From NCBI GenBank assembly GCA_026398275.1, contig JAPLTF010000046.1, forward strand, positions 1 through 35,441: DNA of 35,441 bases. Direction: 5' to 3'. The translations under genes were made by a program, and so were the position numbers. Shown here one piece after another: positions 1 through 5,370 of the stretch. The stretch comes from Verrucomicrobiota bacterium. GTDB taxonomy: Bacteria; Verrucomicrobiota; Verrucomicrobiia; Chthoniobacterales; Terrimicrobiaceae. Each line of letters begins with the position of its first letter. Position 1 is the stretch's first letter. The notes under the pieces were generated by a model. It worked only from the letters and a program-made list of their open reading frames with translations, made no database searches and was not told the origin of the DNA.

Positions 1-56
1 CGCTCCATCTGTTGGAAGGCGGCAAGTTGCTGAAGAAGGTTTTTTTCTGTGTTCAC
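1..56 (-). CDS. N-terminal fragment of a short protein, possibly DUF6788-like, cut by the window edge
   Basis: Reading leftward from a GTG at 56-54, an open frame encodes MNTEKNLLQQLAAFQQME and runs off the window edge. The glutamine-rich amphipathic start resembles, from memory, the small DUF6788-type proteins found beside transposase genes in Verrucomicrobia, where a Met-Glu-Arg-Gly stretch follows; only the first residues of that stretch are visible here. The gene is divergent from lysA, and a perfect palindrome (64-83) lies just upstream of its start. With 18 codons the family call is only a suggestion; an unrelated small protein is equally possible. Confidence 0.3.
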   Translation of the reverse strand, partial: MNTEKNLLQQLAAFQQME

Positions 57-63
57 GGAAAAA

Positions 64-83
64 AGATATACTAAAGTATATCT
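64..83. promoter_or_regulatory. Perfect 9-bp-arm palindrome between the left-edge gene and lysA
   Basis: Arms AGATATACT (64-72) and AGTATATCT (75-83) are perfect inverted repeats around an AA spacer. Each strand contains TATACT, a 5/6 match to a sigma-70 -10 box, so the site could be a divergent promoter core, an operator for a dimeric regulator, or the end of a mobile element. It lies 8 bp upstream of the leftward GTG start at 56 and far upstream of lysA. No matching -35 box is clear on either side. The sequence is seen directly; its role is inferred. Confidence 0.4.
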
Positions 84-232
84 CTTGAACACAAAAAAAG
101 ACGGAATTCAAAATGCATGAAGAAATTTGTCCTGCACCCGAACTTTCTGGAAACTATGAGGCTGAGGTCGATCAGAAAGGAGATCCGGCGGGAGCGATTG
201 ACATCGTGTTCGGTCCCGCGCATTTTTTGAAG

Positions 233-1528
233 GTGCATTCGTTTTCGTATATTGATGGGGCTCTTCATTGCGAGAGTGTGGATCTTGAGGAAGTTGCGGC
301 GCAGTTTGGAACGCCTGCGTATGTTTATTCTGCGGCGACGATCAGGAACAATTTCCGGCGGCTCGACCTCGCACTCCAACCAATCGACCACCTGGTTTGC
401 TATGCAGTGAAGGCGAATTCGAACCTGGCTATTCTCGATCTGCTTGCCAGGGAAGGGGCGGGTTTTGACATTGTTTCCGCAGGGGAGCTTTTCAGAGTTT
501 TGAAGGCTGGGGGGCGCGCGGACAGATGCACTTTTGCAGGGGTGGGGAAGACGGTCGACGAGATCGCCTACGCCCTGAAGGAGGGGGTGTATTGCTTCAA
601 TGTCGAGAGCGAGGCGGAGCTTGAGCGGATCAATGATGTGGCCGATTCGCTCGGTCTTGTCGCGCCGGTGGCTGTGCGGGTGAATCCGGATGTCGACGCG
701 CGAACGCACAAGTTCATTTCGACCGGCAAGAGCAAGAATAAGTTCGGGATTGGGCTCGACAGGGCGGTTGAGGTGTATGCAAAGGCCGAGGCGCTTCCGC
801 ATTTGAAGATCCGCGGCATCCAGACCCACATCGGCTCGCAGATTCTGGAATCCGGGCCATTCGCCGAAGCCGCCCGTAAACTGGCCTCGCTGGTCGCGGA
901 GATCAATGAGCGCCACGGCATCGAGTTCTTCAGCATCGGAGGAGGGGTCGGGATCGTTTATGATGCCGCGCTCGCGAGCGGTGATCCTGTGTGGTGGGAA
1001 TCCACATCTCATCCCCACCGGATCACGCCCGAGGAATATGCTGCGGCCATTCTGCCGATCCTCGCGCCGCTCGGTTTGCGCATTCTTTTCGAACCCGGCC
1101 GCTTCCTTGTCGGCAATGCGGGAGTGCTTTTATCCACGGTCCAATATGTGAAGAAAACCCCGTCCAAGACGTTTGTGATCGTTGACGCGGGGATGAACGA
1201 CCTGATCCGGCCCGCCCTTTACGAGGGCTGGCATGAGATTGTCCGCCTGAAGGAATCCCGCGAGCCATCCGTCCAGATGGATGTGGTCGGCCCCGTCTGT
1301 GAGAGCGGGGACTTTTTTGCTCAGGACCGGGAGCTATCTCCGCTGGAAGCAGGGGACAGAATTGCGCTGCTCAGCGCCGGCGCCTACGGATTCGTGATGT
1401 CCTCGAACTACAACTCGCGTCCGCTTCTTCCCGAGGTGCTGGTGGATGGTTCGAATGTCCACCTCATTCGAAGGCGCCAGACCCTTGAGGATCTGATCTC
1501 CGGAGAGAAAATTGTGCCCGCTTCCTGA
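233..1528 (+). CDS. lysA: Diaminopimelate decarboxylase
   Basis: Makes L-lysine from meso-diaminopimelate by PLP-dependent decarboxylation, the last step of lysine synthesis. The fold is an alanine-racemase-like barrel followed by a C-terminal beta domain. Visible motifs (numbered from the GTG at 233): YAVKANSN with the PLP lysine K60, HIGSQ near 199-203, a Gly-rich phosphate loop SIGGGVG, EPGRF, CESGD with the substrate Cys 356, and GAYGFVMSSNYNSRP. The frame stays open back to an ATG at 113, but the 40 extra residues look unlike the family, whose proteins usually start just before the GxP-x-YVY segment. GTG 233 gives 431 aa, the normal length; GTG 206 (after a GGGAG) and TTG 227 are alternatives. 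An insertion of about 15 residues follows the GGGVG loop. No neighbouring DAP-pathway gene is present. Confidence 0.93.
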   Translation: MHSFSYIDGALHCESVDLEEVAAQFGTPAYVYSAATIRNNFRRLDLALQPIDHLVCYAVKANSNLAILDLLAREGAGFDIVSAGELFRVLKAGGRADRCTFAGVGKTVDEIAYALKEGVYCFNVESEAELERINDVADSLGLVAPVAVRVNPDVDARTHKFISTGKSKNKFGIGLDRAVEVYAKAEALPHLKIRGIQTHIGSQILESGPFAEAARKLASLVAEINERHGIEFFSIGGGVGIVYDAALASGDPVWWESTSHPHRITPEEYAAAILPILAPLGLRILFEPGRFLVGNAGVLLSTVQYVKKTPSKTFVIVDAGMNDLIRPALYEGWHEIVRLKESREPSVQMDVVGPVCESGDFFAQDRELSPLEAGDRIALLSAGAYGFVMSSNYNSRPLLPEVLVDGSNVHLIRRRQTLEDLISGEKIVPAS

Positions 1529-1572
1529 TGGGGGCAGCTATTTTTCGCGGCCTTTCGTGATGTTGTTTACAA

Positions 1573-1590
1573 TTGGCATCCAAATTGCTT
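1573..1590 (+). promoter_or_regulatory. Candidate sigma-54 (RpoN) -24/-12 promoter for glutamine synthetase
   Basis: TTGGCAT at 1573-1579 and TTGCTT at 1585-1590 place GG at 1575-1576 and GC at 1587-1588 with exactly ten bases between them, the diagnostic -24/-12 spacing of sigma-54 promoters (consensus TGGCAC-N5-TTGCW). The predicted start is near 1599-1600, giving a leader of about 87 nt before the ATG at 1687. Sigma-54 control of glutamine synthetase under nitrogen limitation is well known in other bacteria. No clear NtrC-type upstream site is visible in the 45 bp after lysA, so the activator is unknown. Confidence 0.6.
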
Positions 1591-1635
1591 GATTGAAGCT
1601 GCCGGCTGGAAAATCAGGGAAAAAACAACATCTGG

Positions 1636-1657
1636 CAGCCCAACCCGGCTTGGGCTG
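1636..1657 (+). promoter_or_regulatory. Hairpin in the 5' leader of the glutamine synthetase mRNA
   Basis: CAGCCCAA (1636-1643) and TTGGGCTG (1650-1657) form a perfect 8-bp stem around a 6-base loop, 29 nt before the start codon and inside the leader predicted from the sigma-54 promoter. No poly-U follows, so it does not look like an attenuator. It could stabilise the transcript or bind a protein. It does not match the glnA-RNA riboswitch as I remember it. Confidence 0.35.
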
Positions 1658-1686
1658 TTCAAAATCAGACACAGCAAACAACAAAT

Positions 1687-2709
1687 ATGGCGAAGTATAA
1701 ACTCGAATACATCTGGTTGGACGGCTACGAGCCTGTTGCCAACCTGCGTGGAAAAACCCAAGTCAAGGATTTTGACACCTTTCCCTCGTTGGAAGAGCTC
1801 CCCCTGTGGGGATTTGACGGCAGCTCGACCCGGCAGGCGGAAGGAAAAAGCTCGGATTGCGTCCTCAAGCCCGTGGCCAGCTACCCTGATCCCACAAAGA
1901 CCGACGGCGTGCTGGTGATGTGCGAGGTCCTGCTGCCGGACGGCACCCCGCACCCGACCAACTCGCGAGCATCGATCCTCGACGACCCGGGCGCATGGTT
2001 CGGATTCGAGCAGGAATATTTTCTTTACCAGGACGGCGTGCCGCTTGGATTTCCCGCCGGCGGTGGATTTCCCGCACCTCAGGGCGAATACTACACGGGT
2101 GTGGGTTACAAGAACGTAGGCGACGTTGCCCGCGAAATCGTGGACGCGCACCTCGACCTCTGTCTCGCCGCGGGCATCAACCACGAAGGCATCAATGCCG
2201 AGGTGGCGAAGGGCCAGTGGGAGTTCCAGATTTTCGGCAAAGGCTCGAAGACGGCCGCCGACCAGGTCTGGATGGCGCGCTACCTTTTGCTCCGCCTGAC
2301 GGAGAAGTATGGCGTTGACGTGAACTGGCACTGTAAGCCGCTTGGCGTCGATGTGGATTGGAACGGATCCGGCATGCACGCAAACTTCTCGACCACGCAT
2401 ATGCGGGAAGTCGGCGGAAAGGATTACTTCGAAGCTCTGATGGCTGCGTTCGACAAATACAAGAACGAGCACATCGCGGTTTACGGACCTGACAACCACA
2501 TGCGCCTCACCGGACTGCACGAGACCCAGTCGATCGATAAATTCAACTACGGACTGGCCAACCGTGGCGCTTCTGTCCGTGTGCCGCACAGCTTCGTGAA
2601 CAACGGCTACAAAGGCTACCTCGAGGACCGTCGTCCGAATTCGCAGGGTGATCCCTACAAGATCGCCAGCCGGATTCTTCAGACGATTGCGACCGTGCCG
2701 ACGAAGTAA
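1687..2709 (+). CDS. glnII: Glutamine synthetase, eukaryote-like type II
   Basis: ATP-dependent ligation of ammonia to glutamate giving glutamine; the main ammonium-assimilation enzyme. At 340 aa it is much shorter than type I GlnA (about 470 aa) and fits type II (GSII). Motifs in order: the N-terminal beta-grasp with GFDGSSTRQAEG, a proline-rich PTNSRA segment, WFGFEQEYF with metal-binding glutamates, INAEVAKGQWEFQI, the ATP/glutamate segment NGSGMHANFST, DNHMRLTGLHETQSID, ANRGASVRVP and EDRRPNSQGDPY, all in GSII order. It lacks the type I adenylylation-loop tyrosine region, so control is more likely transcriptional. It is monocistronic: a sigma-54-like promoter lies upstream and a strong terminator 25 bp downstream. 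The start ATG has no obvious Shine-Dalgarno. Confidence 0.95.
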   Translation: MAKYKLEYIWLDGYEPVANLRGKTQVKDFDTFPSLEELPLWGFDGSSTRQAEGKSSDCVLKPVASYPDPTKTDGVLVMCEVLLPDGTPHPTNSRASILDDPGAWFGFEQEYFLYQDGVPLGFPAGGGFPAPQGEYYTGVGYKNVGDVAREIVDAHLDLCLAAGINHEGINAEVAKGQWEFQIFGKGSKTAADQVWMARYLLLRLTEKYGVDVNWHCKPLGVDVDWNGSGMHANFSTTHMREVGGKDYFEALMAAFDKYKNEHIAVYGPDNHMRLTGLHETQSIDKFNYGLANRGASVRVPHSFVNNGYKGYLEDRRPNSQGDPYKIASRILQTIATVPTK

Positions 2710-2733
2710 GAATCAAAAATAGCAGACGTAGCG

Positions 2734-2765
2734 AAACGCCGTCCGGCTCTCCGGACGGCGTTTTT
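2734..2765 (+). terminator. Strong Rho-independent terminator after glutamine synthetase
   Basis: A perfect 13-bp stem (2734-2746 with 2751-2763), GC-rich in its core, closes on a CTCT tetraloop. The descending arm runs directly into TTTTT (2761-2765). It sits 25 bp after the glutamine synthetase stop codon. The flanking A and T tracts give it partial function on the minus strand too, where it would stop transcripts from the 2899-10302 gene block. Confidence 0.92.
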
Positions 2766-2898
2766 GCTGTGGACATGCCCGGTATGGTTGGAGACGGATT
2801 GAGCAGCAGCCAGTCTTTCCGGATTCCTTGGAGGCACCGGCGCTGTCCGCTCCGACCTATTCCAAGGACGACACGGCGGTCGTCCCGATCGATGATTT

Positions 2899-3462
2899 CT
2901 AATTCGTCATTGCGCGACGGAATTCCATCACGTTGATCGGAGGCAGGTTCAGGGCGCAGAAGGTTTTTTTGGCGAGTTCGAAGAGGTGATTCTCTTCGCA
3001 GAGCTGGGTTCCGAGCTGATAGGCGATAAACCGGCTGTTGGCGTCCATGGCGCCCGCGATGCGGGAGAGGATCCGTTTGCGGGTGGATTTTTCGATGACG
3101 GAAAATGGGATGCCCGAGAGGATGTAATCGCAGCGCGAGTGTCCGAGACCGTCCAGCGCCTCGCGGATATGGAGAGCGTCCGTCTGCAGGACGGTGACGC
3201 GGTCGTCCTTCCGGAACTGGCGGCGGAGATGCGACACGAATTCCGGGTCCACCTCGAAGAGGACAAGCCGTGAGTCCGGGCCCATGCGTTTGACGATCTC
3301 CCGCGTGTGGCAGCCTTCGCCCGGCCCGAGCTCCACGATCACTCTCGGGCGGGAATAGTCCAGACGCGATGCGGTCTGGCGGGTCAGGAACGGGGAGCTC
3401 GGGACCAGGTAGCCGACCCGCATCGGATTTGCGAGGACGCGTTTGAAAAAGAGAAGGCTCAT
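2899..3462 (-). CDS. Phospholipid N-methyltransferase-like SAM methyltransferase (COG3963 type)
   Basis: A 187-aa class I SAM-dependent methyltransferase. An N-terminal amphipathic start leads to PSSPFLTRQTA, then SAM motif I VIVELGPGEGCHT (41-53), an acidic residue after LVLFEVD (66-72), a TDAL motif (94-97) and SGIPFSV (116-122) in place of the NPPF-type motif IV. This layout is typical of PmtA-type phosphatidylethanolamine N-methyltransferases and the related rRNA adenine dimethylase-like family; substrate cannot be fixed from sequence. It is the last gene of the leftward block, 114 bp after gatA. The gap holds a short GGCGC/GCGCC hairpin (3472-3485) followed by TTTT on the minus strand, just upstream of the start codon. 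The opposing glutamine synthetase terminator lies beyond its end. Confidence 0.75.
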   Translation of the reverse strand: MSLLFFKRVLANPMRVGYLVPSSPFLTRQTASRLDYSRPRVIVELGPGEGCHTREIVKRMGPDSRLVLFEVDPEFVSHLRRQFRKDDRVTVLQTDALHIREALDGLGHSRCDYILSGIPFSVIEKSTRKRILSRIAGAMDANSRFIAYQLGTQLCEENHLFELAKKTFCALNLPPINVMEFRRAMTN

Positions 3463-3576
3463 GGGAAAACCGGCGCGGAAGCGCCTTGTCTATTGGGAAG
3501 AGAGGAATGTTTGGCCTTGGGGAGGCAACCGGAGCGGGGCGGAGTCATGAGAGCTGGGGGCGGCACGCTCGGTTCG

Positions 3577-5028
3577 CTAGGGAATTGTTGCAAGCACTTC
3601 TTTTGCGCCCGCCTGTTCGTAGGCATCGGCGATGCCCAGCAGGCGTGACTCGTCGAGCGGTTTGCCGAGGAACTGGAGCCCGACGGGGAGTTGTCTTCCC
3701 TGCTCCTCCACGAGCCCGCAGGGGACGCTGATGCCGCAGATGCCGGCGAGGTTGGCGGCGATCGTGAAGATGTCCGCAAGATACATGCGCAGCGGATCGT
3801 TCACGCGCTCGCCGATTTTGAACGCGAGGTCCGGGGAGGTCGGGCAGACGAGGGCGTCGACCTTTTCGAAGGCGCCGGTGAAATCCCTGCGGATGAGGGT
3901 GCGGACTTTTTGGGCGCGGAGGTAGTAGGCGTCGTAGTAGCCGCTCGAGAGCACATAGGTTCCGAGAATGATCCGGCGCTTGACCTCGCTCCCGAACCCC
4001 TCCTCGCGGGTCCGCTTGTAGTGGTCGAGGAGGTCGGTGGGATTTTTTGCGCGGTGGCCGTAGCGGACGCCGTCGAAGCGCGCGAGGTTCGCGGAGGCTT
4101 CGGCCGTGGCGATGATGTAGTAGACGCCGATCGCGTATTCCGTGTGGGGGAGGGAAACCTCGACGAGCTCGGCGCCCAGGCCTTCGCATGTCTTGATCGC
4201 GTCCTCGACCTTCGCCCGCACGCGGGCATCCATGCCGTCCACAAAATATTCCTTCGGAATCCCCAGCCTCACGCCCTTGAGGTCGCCGGTCATGCGGGAG
4301 GTAAAATCCTCCGCCGGAAGGTCGAGCGATGTCGAATCGTGCGGGTCTTTGCCGGCAATGGCATTCAGGATCGCGGCGCAGTCGCGCGTGCTGCGGGCGA
4401 AGGGTCCGATCTGATCGAGCGAGCTGGCGAACGCGACGAGTCCATAGCGGGAGACCCGGCCGTAGCTGGGCTTGAGGCCGATCACGCCGCAGAGGGAAGC
4501 TGGCTGGCGGATCGATCCGCCGGTGTCGCTGCCCAGTGTGCCGAATGCCTCGCGGGCGGCAACCGCCGCCGCTGATCCGCCGCTGGAACCTCCGGGGATC
4601 CGGGTGGTGTCCCACGGATTCCGGGTGATCTGGTATGCGGAATTTTCCGTCGACGACCCCATGGCAAACTCATCCATGTTCAGGCGTCCGAACGGGATCG
4701 CCCCGGCCTCGCGCAATTTTTTGATCGCCGTGGCGTCGTAGGGGGCCTTGTAGCCCGCGAGAATTTTTGAACCGCAGGAGCACTGCTCGCCGAGCACGTT
4801 GATGACATCCTTGATTCCGACCGGGACTCCGCCGAGCGGGAGCGAGACGTCTGCGGTTTCCGCCGCCGCAAGCGCGGATTCAAAATCCCGGGCGAGATAG
4901 GCCCCGACTTCCGCGTCCACTTCCTGGATCCGGGCCTCGAGCGCACGGACGGAATCGGCAGGGGTGAAGTCTCCTTTCCGGAAGCCGGACTGGAGTTCGG
5001 AGATGGTGAGCGAGGTGAGGTTGCTCAT
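3577..5028 (-). CDS. gatA: Aspartyl/glutamyl-tRNA(Asn/Gln) amidotransferase subunit A
   Basis: The glutaminase/amidase subunit of GatCAB, which turns misacylated Glu-tRNA(Gln) or Asp-tRNA(Asn) into the correct amidated form. It belongs to the amidase-signature family, 483 aa as usual. The catalytic triad is visible as K73 (VGIKDV), cis-Ser S148 (PGGSSGGSAAAVA) and nucleophile S172 (SDTGGSIRQPAS), spaced exactly as in characterised GatA proteins (75 and 24 residues). It follows gatC after 3 bp on the same strand. gatB is not in this window. Confidence 0.96.
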   Translation of the reverse strand: MSNLTSLTISELQSGFRKGDFTPADSVRALEARIQEVDAEVGAYLARDFESALAAAETADVSLPLGGVPVGIKDVINVLGEQCSCGSKILAGYKAPYDATAIKKLREAGAIPFGRLNMDEFAMGSSTENSAYQITRNPWDTTRIPGGSSGGSAAAVAAREAFGTLGSDTGGSIRQPASLCGVIGLKPSYGRVSRYGLVAFASSLDQIGPFARSTRDCAAILNAIAGKDPHDSTSLDLPAEDFTSRMTGDLKGVRLGIPKEYFVDGMDARVRAKVEDAIKTCEGLGAELVEVSLPHTEYAIGVYYIIATAEASANLARFDGVRYGHRAKNPTDLLDHYKRTREEGFGSEVKRRIILGTYVLSSGYYDAYYLRAQKVRTLIRRDFTGAFEKVDALVCPTSPDLAFKIGERVNDPLRMYLADIFTIAANLAGICGISVPCGLVEEQGRQLPVGLQFLGKPLDESRLLGIADAYEQAGAKEVLATIP

Positions 5029-5031
5029 GGG

Positions 5032-5319
5032 TTATTCGATGACTTTGGTGACGACGACAAGGTTGTTGGCAGCGTGGGGGGCATTGGCGAGGACCGCCTT
5101 CCGCTCCAGGCCCGGCTTTGCCTCGTCCTCGCGGAAGACGTTGAAGACCGGGTTGGCGTGGGCGGTGGGTTCGACGCCGGTGAGGTCGAGCTTGCCGAGC
5201 TGCTCGACATACTCGAGGACGCTTCCCAGCTGGGCTTGGAAGGTTTCGGCTTCCTTGTCGGTGAGTTCGATGCGCGCCAGGCGGGCGACATCGCGGACAT
5301 CAAGATTCGGGCTGCTCAT
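5032..5319 (-). CDS. gatC: Aspartyl/glutamyl-tRNA(Asn/Gln) amidotransferase subunit C
   Basis: Small GatCAB subunit that wraps around and stabilises GatA. The ATG at 5319 gives 95 aa starting MSSPNLDVRDVARLARIEL, the standard GatC opening; the in-frame ATG at 5367 would add 16 residues with no family likeness. The middle shows the expected helix followed by LDLTGVEPTAH, and VFREDEAKPGL matches the conserved RxDxxxPGL-type segment. It lies 51 bp after the histidine kinase gene and 3 bp before gatA. Confidence 0.93.
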   Translation of the reverse strand: MSSPNLDVRDVARLARIELTDKEAETFQAQLGSVLEYVEQLGKLDLTGVEPTAHANPVFNVFREDEAKPGLERKAVLANAPHAANNLVVVTKVIE

Positions 5320-5370
5320 GAGAGCCGGAATGTTTAGCAGCTTGGGCGACCGGTGAGGAAGCCCCAATTT

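Noticed and set aside
84-232. Lysine riboswitch upstream of lysA
   Set aside because: The 150 bp before the preferred start lack the multi-helix conserved core and are mostly open reading frame.
71-1018. Long minus-strand open frame (315 codons) antisense to lysA
   Set aside because: Its translation has no recognisable motif and the plus-strand frame is an unmistakable LysA; high GC makes long shadows common.
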